From assembly GCA_964580235.1 (NCBI GenBank), contig CAZOJY010000145.1, positions 1-7,459 on the forward strand: a stretch of DNA of 7,459 nucleotides, in the 5' to 3' direction. The notes beneath the pieces were generated by a model. The model ran no database searches. It was not told the DNA's origin and worked only from the letters and a program-made list of their open reading frames with translations. Below, in pieces: positions 1 through 6,275 of the stretch (position 1 is its first letter; each line of letters begins with the position of its first letter). Both the position numbers and the translations under genes were made by a program. Origin of the DNA: G020348385 sp964580235. Its GTDB lineage: Bacteria; Acidobacteriota; Aminicenantia; Aminicenantales; Aminicenantaceae.

Positions 1-72
1 AAGGTCGTCTTTTTTGCGCAGGAGAAGGAAAGCAAGAAGGTTCTCAATGCCGTTATCACCGATGTAAAATAG
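1..72 (+). CDS. 3' end of an unidentified protein (partial, runs in from the left edge)
   Basis: Reading from base 1 on the plus strand gives 23 codons ending in VLNAVITDVK, followed by TAG at 70-72. The piece is lysine- and glutamate-rich (AQEKESKK) with a hydrophobic beginning (VVFFA), consistent with the last strand and helix of a small soluble domain. It is too short to assign to a family. It is convergent with the GH116 gene: the two stops lie about 70 bases apart, and I see no stem-loop terminator with a T-run between them. It could be a chance open frame, but the clean run into a stop at the window edge makes a real gene end more likely. Confidence 0.45.
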   Translation, partial: KVVFFAQEKESKKVLNAVITDVK

Positions 73-141
73 GCGATCGAGCTCCAGACAGCAGATGAGA
101 AGAGCCGCACGCAGAAATTAAGCTTTAGAATGCTGCGGTGG

Positions 142-2703
142 TCAGAGCTCCATTTCTTTGCCGGAAACGATGACATGTTCGATATCGATATCACCCAGCT
201 TTACATCCACAAAGGGCCTTCCGTTCTTCAAACCCACCGTTCCGAATACGGTGGCGGTCGAAAGGAAGCTTCTGAAGTCGCTGCCGACCTTTGAATCGAT
301 ATACAGCGTTTTATCCACCGCATCGTAGCGCACGCCTGTGAGGCCCTGGAGGAGGCCGTAGCTCGAAAGAGCCCGTGCATACCAGTGGCCGCACTCATAT
401 TCGTCGAAGGGATTACGGACCTTCCCGTCATAGCGGTTGCGGCACACCCTGACGATTTCCAACCCTTCATCCACGAATCCTTCGAACATCAGGTGGGACG
501 CCACCTGGTATTCGATGCCCGTCCAGACCTCGTTGCTGTACACGAAGGGAAGCGACAGGGCTCCAGCCCTTGGCCAACTGCAGAGAAGCAGCCCGCCTTC
601 ACCGCCCATCGCAAAGGTCGGCCGCTGAGGATTGGCGTGTTCTGAGAGGTCATGTTTTAAGTTGTATTTATATACGGCCAGGAGATGGCTTTTCACTTTT
701 TCCGCATCCACTATCTCGCCCAGCCCGGATACTCTGGCGATCCAGAAACCCAACACGCCGTCAGACAAACAGCCTGTCCCGTACTGGTACTTGGGGCCCT
801 CGGCATTGAGGACGTCCATGACCTGTTTGTACCCGATGCCGTTGGATGAATAATCGAGAGGTTCGAACTCAGCCTCCAGGCCTTGGGTCTGGATCTTCTG
901 GTAAAAATATTCCCCGTTATAGAGTTCCGTTTCCAGATAGTTCTTTCCTTTTTCAAGTAATGCCTTGTACCGACTCACGTCGTCCCCGAGCGCGGCCCCC
1001 AATTCTACGGCCGCGGTCAGCGCGCCCAAATAAAAACTGGCGCACATGCCGTCCGGCCCCCAAAATTCTATGTCGTAGGTGTTGTGATGGGGCTCTTCCA
1101 GGATCCCCTTGCCTTTGGGATCCCATGTCGCAATGCAGTACTCCAGGCTTAGTTTGATCTTGGGCCAAAGGTTTTTCAGCCACGCCGTATCGCCGCTGAT
1201 ACGCCAGTCTCGGTACACCTTCATGATGCCGCCCAGCTGCCCGTCTGAGGCCGCATGAAAGGTGTGGGTCACAGGGCGGATCGGGAGGTTGGAGCGGAAG
1301 GTCTGGTGTCCTCTCTCATCCTGGCTTTCGTTGAACTCGGTCTGGCGCAGGCTCCGCTCCAGCTCGGGGAAAAGGTGCGGGACCGCCTGGGCATAATTCC
1401 ATACGTGCGTGCACGAGCCGGCGCAGCAGCCGCGCTCATCACTGCATCCCTCGAAGCACCAGAGTCGGCCGTCCGTCTGACGCAGCACAGTGGGTGATTT
1501 CAGGATGGTCAGATTGGCCGCCACCGCTTCGATAACTTCGTCAGGAAGAGTGGTGTCATAGAAAGTATCGGTAAACAGTATGGTTTTTTCGCGCAGGCTG
1601 CCGTAGTTGAGACGCCAGTAGTCGGCGACTTCGTATACGTCCTTGAACCGGCCGGCATACCAGGGCACATAGGTGGGGGAGCCGCAAAAGGAGCTTTCGG
1701 TCTGAGACTCCGGTGCGGGCTCGGGATCGCTGCCCAGGCGCAAATCGCTGACAGGCACGTACCAAGCCATCATCAGGCAGATGGTCTTTTCCGCACCGGG
1801 TTCTAAGATAAATGGTACAAAAAGCGAGGCGCCGGGACTCGAGCCTTCAACCGGCGGGTTATCCATCAGCGCCGCTTTGCGGATGTTTTCCCATGTCAAG
1901 GTGAGCGAATCGAACCATCCGCCTTTGAACCAGCAGTGGTCGACCACCACATCGCTTTCATCGACAAACACCGCAAAACCGCCTTCATTCTCGGGATTTT
2001 CTGTGGTCCCCTCCTGCCAGAGCAAAAAGCCGCCTTGGATCGCCCTTATGGAATCGCCCGGTTCTCCGCGGCCGCCCGCTGCTCTCATGAAGTTCCTGGA
2101 ATGATAGGAAAAGACCGCCTCGACCGAATCCCGGGAGGCATTCTTGAAATGATATTCCAGAACTCCGACAGGAAGACTGGCATCATCGGCATCGCCGGGA
2201 ATGAAAGGGCTCCAGCCGGTTATCTCGACGTCGAGAGGCATGTTTTCGTCGCGCAGGGTCACGATCCCGAAAGGAAATCTGGCCCGGAAGGACACCTCCC
2301 TGTATCTGGGGAATCCATAGCTTGCCCCGCCCAATCCGTTCCCGGTTCTGGGACCGCCGAAGGTTTTCCATTCGGGCACCGGACCCTCGAGAATTTTGGC
2401 CTTGTTCCCCTCTCCCTTCACCGTGAGGGCTGCGAACATGCAGGGTTCGTTGTAAAAATCCATGGCATTGCGCACCGACATGTGCGAGATGGCTCCGGTC
2501 CCCTCGAGACAAAACATGCCGGCGCCCATCCCGCCAATCGGGAAAGCGATGCGGTTGAGATATTCTCCTGTATAGGGGCCGTTGTACACCCTTTCGGATA
2601 TGTCTTTGGGCGTAACGCCTCCGCTCGTGCAGCTGCCGACCAGAAATACAAGAAATACCACTGCGACTGAAACGAAGAACGATTTAAGAAATAGAGCAGA
2701 CAT
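142..2703 (-). CDS. GH116 family glycoside hydrolase, predicted lipoprotein (GBA2-like beta-glucosidase/beta-xylosidase)
   Basis: This 853-residue protein is full length for bacterial GH116 (GBA2-N beta-sandwich plus DUF608 (alpha/alpha)6 catalytic domain). Residues 1-24 form a signal peptide with Lys7, a hydrophobic core at 9-22 and the lipobox VGSC with Cys25, so it is probably anchored in a membrane facing the periplasm or outside. The N-terminal domain begins around FPIGGMGAGMF (54-64). The catalytic domain spans about 385-790 and shows GSCTHVWNYAQA (429-440), EEPHHNTYD (536-544), CLSDG (645-649), EVWTGIEYQVA (725-735) and NPFDEYECGHWYARA (764-778). By family comparison Glu536 is the likely nucleophile and Asp648 the acid/base. 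The family cleaves beta-glucosides, beta-xylosides, glucosylceramide or GlcNAc-glycosides by a retaining mechanism; the substrate here cannot be read from sequence. A near-perfect Shine-Dalgarno fixes the start. No carbohydrate-use partners are visible. Confidence 0.95.
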   Translation of the reverse strand: MSALFLKSFFVSVAVVFLVFLVGSCTSGGVTPKDISERVYNGPYTGEYLNRIAFPIGGMGAGMFCLEGTGAISHMSVRNAMDFYNEPCMFAALTVKGEGNKAKILEGPVPEWKTFGGPRTGNGLGGASYGFPRYREVSFRARFPFGIVTLRDENMPLDVEITGWSPFIPGDADDASLPVGVLEYHFKNASRDSVEAVFSYHSRNFMRAAGGRGEPGDSIRAIQGGFLLWQEGTTENPENEGGFAVFVDESDVVVDHCWFKGGWFDSLTLTWENIRKAALMDNPPVEGSSPGASLFVPFILEPGAEKTICLMMAWYVPVSDLRLGSDPEPAPESQTESSFCGSPTYVPWYAGRFKDVYEVADYWRLNYGSLREKTILFTDTFYDTTLPDEVIEAVAANLTILKSPTVLRQTDGRLWCFEGCSDERGCCAGSCTHVWNYAQAVPHLFPELERSLRQTEFNESQDERGHQTFRSNLPIRPVTHTFHAASDGQLGGIMKVYRDWRISGDTAWLKNLWPKIKLSLEYCIATWDPKGKGILEEPHHNTYDIEFWGPDGMCASFYLGALTAAVELGAALGDDVSRYKALLEKGKNYLETELYNGEYFYQKIQTQGLEAEFEPLDYSSNGIGYKQVMDVLNAEGPKYQYGTGCLSDGVLGFWIARVSGLGEIVDAEKVKSHLLAVYKYNLKHDLSEHANPQRPTFAMGGEGGLLLCSWPRAGALSLPFVYSNEVWTGIEYQVASHLMFEGFVDEGLEIVRVCRNRYDGKVRNPFDEYECGHWYARALSSYGLLQGLTGVRYDAVDKTLYIDSKVGSDFRSFLSTATVFGTVGLKNGRPFVDVKLGDIDIEHVIVSGKEMEL

Positions 2704-2710
2704 GGTTATT

Positions 2711-2720
2711 CCCTCCTCCT
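2711..2720 (-). promoter_or_regulatory. Strong Shine-Dalgarno of the GH116 gene
   Basis: On the minus strand AGGAGGAGGG lies 7 bases before the ATG at 2703-2701. It is an extended, near-perfect anti-16S match and supports that ATG, and therefore the lipoprotein signal peptide, as the true start. Confidence 0.85.
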
Positions 2721-2782
2721 AATAAAACTATCCTTATGAGACTGGGATCCAGGACAAAACTTTTTGCAGAACTTCAAAGGTG

Positions 2783-2897
2783 AATATGAATAGTATATGC
2801 AATATGGAAAAAAATACAATTCGTGAACATAAATTTTCCAATTTGGAAGAATCACGCCTGATTTTCCTTGTAAATATGAATAGACTCTTCAAATATG
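2783..2897 (+). repeat. Short AATATG repeats and a 13-bp palindrome in the divergent intergenic region
   Basis: Between the divergent GH116 and ATPase genes, the 11-base word AATATGAATAG occurs at 2783-2793 and again at 2873-2883, exactly 90 bases apart. Shorter AATATG copies lie at 2801 and 2892, the last including the ATPase start codon. Between them, TTCCAATTTGGAA (2836-2848) has perfect 6-base arms around one central T. This could be an operator region, but the DNA is AT-rich and such words can arise by chance. No strong Shine-Dalgarno precedes the ATPase. Confidence 0.4.
2792..2819 (-). promoter_or_regulatory. Candidate sigma-70 promoter for the GH116 gene
   Basis: The minus strand carries a good -10 match, TATACT (2797-2792), 16 bases after a weak -35, TTGTAT (2819-2814). 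Initiation would fall near 2785, giving a leader of about 80 bases. The -35 matches only in its TTG half, so this is a candidate only; an activator-dependent promoter would fit equally well. Confidence 0.3.
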
Positions 2898-4064
2898 AGA
2901 GGATTAATACCGAGATATCTCGCAGCGGAAATTAACAAACGGCTGCGCCACAATCCAGCCGTTGCTATTTTGGGGCCTCGCCAGTGCGGCAAAACCACCC
3001 TGGCCGGACAAATTATCAAACCGTTCAAAAACTCAGTCTACCTGGATCTGGAGAATCCTGCCGATTTGGCAAAACTGGATGATCCACTGGCATTTTTCAG
3101 CTTACATGAAGATGACCTGGTATGTCTGGACGAGATACAGCGAGCCCCGGAGCTCTTTACACCGCTTCGAAGCATCGTGGATGAACGCAGCAGAAATAGT
3201 CAGTTTCTGATTCTTGGCTCCGCCGGACACAACTTGATCCGTCAGAGTTCGGAATCTCTCGCCGGACGTATTTCTTATCTTGATCTGACCCCTTTTCTAC
3301 TCAATGAGATTGAACCTGCTTCACTTTGTGACTTTCAGCGCCTCTGGTTGAGGGGCGGCTTCCCCAGAAGTTATCTCGCGGCCGATGACGACATCAGTTT
3401 TCAGTGGCGGAAGGATTTCATCCTCACATTCCTTGAACGGGATATCGGGATGCTCGGATTTCGCATGCCGCCGGCAAGGCTCGGCAGACTTTGGAAAATG
3501 TGCGCGCATCTTCACGGATCACTTCTGAACGCATCAAAACTCGCAGATTCCCTGGGCGTAAGTTCTCATACCATACGATCATATGTGGATCTTCTGGAAC
3601 ATACGTTCATGATTCGTGTTCTCATGCCCGATGCGCCAAATTTAAAAAAGAGACTGGTAAAGTCGCCGAAGATCTACATCCGTGACAGCGGTATTCTCCA
3701 TGCGCTTCTAGACATCCGCACCCATGACGATTTGCTCTCTCACCCGATTGTGGCTGCCTCTTTCGAAGGATTTGCGATGGAGAACATTCTTGCGTCTGCA
3801 AGAAGCTATGAACCTTCCTTCTACAGAACCGGCGCAGGAGCTGAGATCGATCTCGTATTGAGAAGAGGCCGACAAGTGCTGGCCATCGAACTAAAGTCAT
3901 CAACGACTCCAGGCGTTGCTAAAGGATTCTGGAATACATTAGAAGACATATCTCCATCCGAAGCATACGTGGTGGCTCCGGTAAAAGAGTCCTATCCGAT
4001 AAAGCATGGCGTAAGGGTTACACCGCTTTATGATATCATCGCCAGGTTGACCAACGATCTTTAA
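2895..4064 (+). CDS. AAA family ATPase with DUF4143 C-terminal domain
   Basis: This 389-residue protein has the normal length and architecture for the AAA_14/DUF4143 group (COG1373). The Walker A motif GPRQCGKTT is at 27-35 and the Walker B motif LVCLDE at 75-80, with a sensor-like LILGSAG at 105-111. Next come the family signature LRGGFPRSYLA (152-162), a winged-helix-like stretch (about 205-240, ASKLADSLGVSSHTIRSYV) and DSGILHALL (264-272). The C-terminus carries a PD-(D/E)XK nuclease-like pattern, GAEIDLVL (315-322) then IELKSS (331-336), with Asp319, Glu332 and Lys334 as candidate active residues. The molecular role of this widespread accessory family is not established; nucleic-acid handling is an inference from the fold. 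It is transcribed alone, divergent from GH116. The start lacks a clear ribosome site, but the GLIPRYL beginning is typical of the family. Confidence 0.93.
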   Translation: MRGLIPRYLAAEINKRLRHNPAVAILGPRQCGKTTLAGQIIKPFKNSVYLDLENPADLAKLDDPLAFFSLHEDDLVCLDEIQRAPELFTPLRSIVDERSRNSQFLILGSAGHNLIRQSSESLAGRISYLDLTPFLLNEIEPASLCDFQRLWLRGGFPRSYLAADDDISFQWRKDFILTFLERDIGMLGFRMPPARLGRLWKMCAHLHGSLLNASKLADSLGVSSHTIRSYVDLLEHTFMIRVLMPDAPNLKKRLVKSPKIYIRDSGILHALLDIRTHDDLLSHPIVAASFEGFAMENILASARSYEPSFYRTGAGAEIDLVLRRGRQVLAIELKSSTTPGVAKGFWNTLEDISPSEAYVVAPVKESYPIKHGVRVTPLYDIIARLTNDL

Positions 4065-4065
4065 T

Positions 4066-4161
4066 CTACAATCTAAGCCGGCATTCTACCGCCTCCGAAC
4101 TCGATTCCTTTGATCCAGGGTGTTCGACGGGAAGGGCGGAACTTTTTCCCGCAGGTGCCAC
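4066..4161 (-). pseudogene. Possible remnant of a gene start after lepA (lepB-like beginning, doubtful)
   Basis: Just after the lepA stop, the minus strand has AAGGA, 7 bases, then GTG (4161-4159) opening MAPAGKSSAL and running about 31 codons to TAG at 4066. A signal peptidase I gene (lepB) often follows lepA, and some LepB proteins begin with a KSAL-type segment, but the match stops after SAL and no LepB box is present. Either a few codons of lepB survive or this is a chance frame. Nothing else is seen in this interval. Confidence 0.2.
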
Positions 4162-4178
4162 GATGAGGTCCTTATTAC

Positions 4179-4465
4179 TTACTTGTCTTCTGCTTTGAGC
4201 ACGGCGGCGAAGGCGTTCTGGGGGATCATAACAGAACCCACCATTTTCATCCTCTTTTTCCCTTTTTTCTGTTTTTTGAGAAGCTTTTGTTTGCGTGTGA
4301 CATCCCCCCCAGTAGAATTTGGCCGTCACATCTTTTCTGAAGGGAGAGATGGTAGATCTGGAGATTATGTTCCCTCCGATGGCCCCATGGATGGCGATCA
4401 TCTTTTTTATCCAAGAGCCAAAGACAATCGACAGGATCGTCGCTCATCTCGAGCTGACATTTGAG
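4179..4465 (-). pseudogene. lepA: 3' fragment of lepA (elongation factor 4), frameshifted
   Basis: Two minus-strand frames together give the LepA C-terminal domain, which enters the ribosomal peptidyl-transferase region in intact EF-4. From 4401 the frame reads AIHGAIGGNIISRST and FRKDVTAKFY. At a run of seven G (plus-strand C run 4304-4310) one extra base shifts the frame. The next frame then reads DVTRKQKLLKKQKKGKKRMK, GSVMIPQNAFAAVLKAEDK and TAA at 4181-4179, the normal end of LepA. Upstream, LKCQLEMSDDPVD (from 4465) in a third frame could be the preceding LepA strand (compare 'GEPVDALS'), with about 20 residues missing before AIHGAIGG. The GTPase domain and all upstream parts (about 500 residues) are absent, so it cannot be functional. 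An intact lepA presumably lies elsewhere in the genome. Confidence 0.88.
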
Positions 4466-4483
4466 GCCGAACGGCCTTCCCCG

Positions 4484-4534
4484 TAGGGTATCTTCAGGAT
4501 TTTCATGCTGACACTTGGGGCATGTTACGGCCAT
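4484..4534 (-). pseudogene. Zinc-ribbon N-terminal head of a Ser/Thr kinase or cyclase-type gene, truncated
   Basis: The minus strand reads MAVTCPKCQHENPEDTL from ATG 4534-4532, preceded by AGGG four bases upstream. This is the beginning of the short zinc ribbon (CPxCxxENPxD, then normally YCGxCG) that opens many multi-domain Ser/Thr kinases and adenylate-cyclase-like TPR proteins in Acidobacteriota and Aminicenantota. The second CxxC pair is missing: after 17 residues the reading passes into lepA-derived sequence, giving a nonsense chimera that stays open to 4247. The head faces the same way as the kinase pseudogene at 5290-6359 but lies downstream of it, so it is not that gene's own start in its original position. 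It probably derives from a paralogue. Confidence 0.65.
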
Positions 4535-4671
4535 TTTTCCCTGTTCGATTATTTGATAAAAAAAAATCATTTTAGGGAGGAATGTCAAACGCTGATTGAA
4601 TTTAAGATGTTAGTGCCGTTCTCTAAATATGTAATTAAAAAGATGTTCATCCCTTTATGTCAGCAAATTGC

Positions 4672-4699
4672 TTGACACTTAACAAAAGGCTATTATAAT
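4672..4699 (+). promoter_or_regulatory. Consensus sigma-70 promoter of the toxin-antitoxin operon
   Basis: Perfect -35 TTGACA (4672-4677) and perfect -10 TATAAT (4694-4699) are separated by 16 bases. Initiation is expected near 4706, leaving a leader of about 15 bases that carries GGGAG before the antitoxin ATG at 4721. Such a strong core promoter is normally held down by the antitoxin complex, in keeping with the operator that covers its -10. Confidence 0.88.
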
Positions 4700-4702
4700 A
4701 GC
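4689..4702 (+). promoter_or_regulatory. Palindromic operator over the -10 box (probable Phd/YefM site)
   Basis: GCTATTATAATAGC is a perfect 14-bp palindrome that contains the whole -10 hexamer. Phd/YefM antitoxins repress their own operons by binding short palindromes at this position, so this is the expected autoregulatory site. Binding itself is inferred. Confidence 0.7.
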
Positions 4703-4720
4703 TATATGGGAGAAGCGATC

Positions 4721-4978
4721 ATGAAAGTCGCCAATACGGTAGATTTGAAAAATAAAACAAACAAGCTTCTGGCTGAAGTGATGAAAGGGAATCCTCTGAT
4801 CATTACCTACAGGGGAAAACCGGCCGCTTCTATCCTCCCCCTTACAGAAGATGATCTCGAAGATTTTATCATCGAACACAGCCCCTCAATTCGGAGAAAA
4901 ATTAAAAAAGCTGAAGAGGATGTGAGAAAAGGAAGGATTGTATCTTTAGATGAGTATCTTTCCCGGTCAGAAACATAA
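4721..4978 (+). CDS. Phd/YefM family antitoxin
   Basis: From ATG 4721 the protein has 85 residues. The N-terminal half has the Phd/YefM DNA-binding fold, with NTVDLKNKTNKLLAEV followed by PLIITYRGKPAASILPL, the usual strand and 'G+P.A.L' signature. The C-terminal half (IRRKIKKAEEDVRKG, then SLDEYL) is the charged helical tail that wraps and neutralises the toxin. An in-frame ATG at 4706 would add five residues, but it coincides with the predicted transcription start and precedes GGGAG, which is spaced 8 bases from ATG 4721; I therefore choose 4721. The stop at 4976-4978 is followed after two bases by the toxin's TTG, implying translational coupling. It should still act as a repressor of its own promoter even though the partner toxin is broken. 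Confidence 0.92.
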   Translation: MKVANTVDLKNKTNKLLAEVMKGNPLIITYRGKPAASILPLTEDDLEDFIIEHSPSIRRKIKKAEEDVRKGRIVSLDEYLSRSET

Positions 4979-4980
4979 AG

Positions 4981-5264
4981 TTGGATAAATTCGAAATTCA
5001 ACTAACCTACTCGGCTGTTGATGATCTGGATTGTATTCCAGAAATTTCAAAGAAAAAAATTATCGCTTCCATCCAAAAGCTTGCTACCAATCCTTTTTCT
5101 CCTGGTCCAAAAATCAAAAAACTCAAGGGATTCAAACCCCGATCTACAGGATGCGATCAGGAGATTATAGAGTCCTTTATAGGGTACAGGATGAAACTAT
5201 TACCATACTCCGTGTGATTGATAGAAAAGACCTCGAAAGAATAGTAAAAAGGTTAAACCTTTAG
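4981..5264 (+). pseudogene. RelE/ParE superfamily toxin, frameshifted
   Basis: The toxin partner of the antitoxin starts at TTG 4981 (MDKFEIQLTYSAVDDL) and runs in frame 1 to KIKKLKGFKP (residue 53). The rest of the RelE fold, PIYRMRSGDYRVLYRV and then ILRVIDRKDLERIV, is in another frame and ends at TAG 5262-5264. Rejoined, it is about 94 residues, normal for RelE-family ribosome-dependent mRNA interferases, with the basic KKLKGFK segment and the R.GDYRVLYR and RVIDRKD motifs. The break sits in AAACCCCGATC: a fifth C would restore KPPIYRM, so one base of a C-run has been lost. As written, frame 1 ends at the TGA ending at 5217 with 78 residues and lacks the second half of the active site, so it is probably inactive. 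A homopolymer sequencing error is the main alternative. Confidence 0.85.
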
Positions 5265-5289
5265 ACCAGTCTTTTGAGGAAACATCTTC

Positions 5290-5376
5290 CTATTCCTTCT
5301 CATCCATCGGAAGGTTCATCTTGCGCAGCAGGTCCTGGAAACGTGGGCAGGAGTGCAAGGGATCATAGAGAGGTCC
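5290..5376 (-). pseudogene. C-terminal tail of a TPR-type kinase, joined out of frame to the TolB-like part
   Basis: After YKGAHRALADL the frame used by the TolB-like domain degenerates, whereas another minus-strand frame reads GPLYDPLHSCPRFQDLLRKM and then NLPMDEKE with TAG at 5292-5290. 'DPLYDxLRxDPRFQxLLxKM' is the usual last helix-turn of the TPR region in kinase-TolB-TPR proteins. The whole TPR block, typically several hundred residues, is therefore missing, and the join near 5376 is out of frame. The recognition rests on family memory of this C-terminal signature. Confidence 0.7.
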
Positions 5377-6275
5377 GCCAGGGCTCTGTGCGCTCCTTTG
5401 TACTGCATAACAGAATGGCGAGAAATCACCCGCAAAACTCCAATCTTTGCCAGTTGGCCGATCACTTCATCAGTCGCACTATCGACGAAATATTCCTGCG
5501 TCTCGTCCCCAGTGAGGTTTTCCAGCGGCAGGACGGCAATGGAATCTATGGTCTCCGGAGGGCCTTTGAGAAGAGTCAATCCTAAAACAGCTAGGATGAT
5601 GATCAAACCTGCTGCTCCTGCATAAAGGATGGCCCTTTTTCTCCTGCCCAGTTTCGCCTTCCTCAGTCTTGCCTTGATTTCCTCAGGTACGATTCCTGCT
5701 GATATCGACTTCAGGTCATCCACCAGTTCGTCTATCTGCTGGTACCGCTCATCCGGATTCTTCTCCAGCGCCTTGTCAACGACTTGACCAATGGACACAG
5801 GAAACTCAGATCACAACTCAGTGATCGGCCTGGGTTTCTTATTCAGGAAGGAATACGCCACAGCCTGATCCTGCTCTCCCGTGAATGGTAATTGACCACC
5901 GAACATCTCATACAGAACCACACCCAATGACCATATGTCTGTTCGGTGATCGACTTCTTTCCCTATTGCCTGCTCAGCGGACATGCAGGCGATCGTGCCT
6001 TTCGATCTTCTTTCTCAAGCTTTGACCTTCGATGTAGGCCATAGAAATGAAATTTGCATCTTCAGCCTCATCGAATTCATAAACCGTGCAGATGTTGGGG
6101 TGGTCCAGAGCCGCAGCTGCCTGGGCCTCTCGCATGATCGATCGTGAACCTCCGGGATGTGTGTCAGCTCTGACGGCAGAAACTTGAAGGAGACTGTTCT
6201 TTTCAGCTTTGTGTCTTCAGCCTTGTAGACAACACCCATCCCTCCTCGTCCCAGCTCCTCGATGATCGTGTATCT
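5290..6275 (-). pseudogene. Ser/Thr protein kinase with TM helix and TolB/FlgO-like domain, multiply disrupted
   Basis: Pieces of one PknB-type receptor kinase are read in order down the minus strand. N-lobe (6275-6140): RYTIIEELGRGGMGVVYKAED with the glycine loop and the Lys of SFKFLP. A one-base loss near 6140 then shifts the frame. Next (6135-6003): MREAQAAAALDHPNICTVYEF, then YIEGQSLRKKIE. A deletion of roughly 60 residues removes the HRDxKxxN catalytic loop and the DFG motif. The C-lobe resumes (about 5999) as GTIACMSAEQ, HRTDIWSLGVVLYEM and LPFTGEQDQAV. An in-frame TGA (5813-5811) follows, then VVDKALEKNPDERYQQIDEL. A juxtamembrane basic stretch and TM helix (AILYAGAAGLIIILAVLGL) lead to the TolB-like SIAVLPLENLTGDETQEYF and RVISRHSVMQYKGA. 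Without catalytic residues it cannot phosphorylate. It converges on the toxin gene, with 25 bases between their ends. Confidence 0.88.

Noticed and set aside
1936..2670. 244-codon open frame on the plus strand
   Set aside because: It lies wholly opposite the GH116 gene, whose protein has conserved motifs along its full length. The plus-strand translation has no recognisable family and no ribosome site.
4120..4464. 114-codon open frame on the plus strand
   Set aside because: It is antisense to the lepA fragment and has low-complexity Phe/Cys-rich translation with no family resemblance.
5125..5165. Programmed ribosomal frameshift in the toxin gene
   Set aside because: The shift site AAACCCCGA does not form a usual X XXY YYZ slippery heptamer in the reading frame, and I see no strong stem-loop or stop-codon context to promote slippage. 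A one-base loss in a C-run is simpler.
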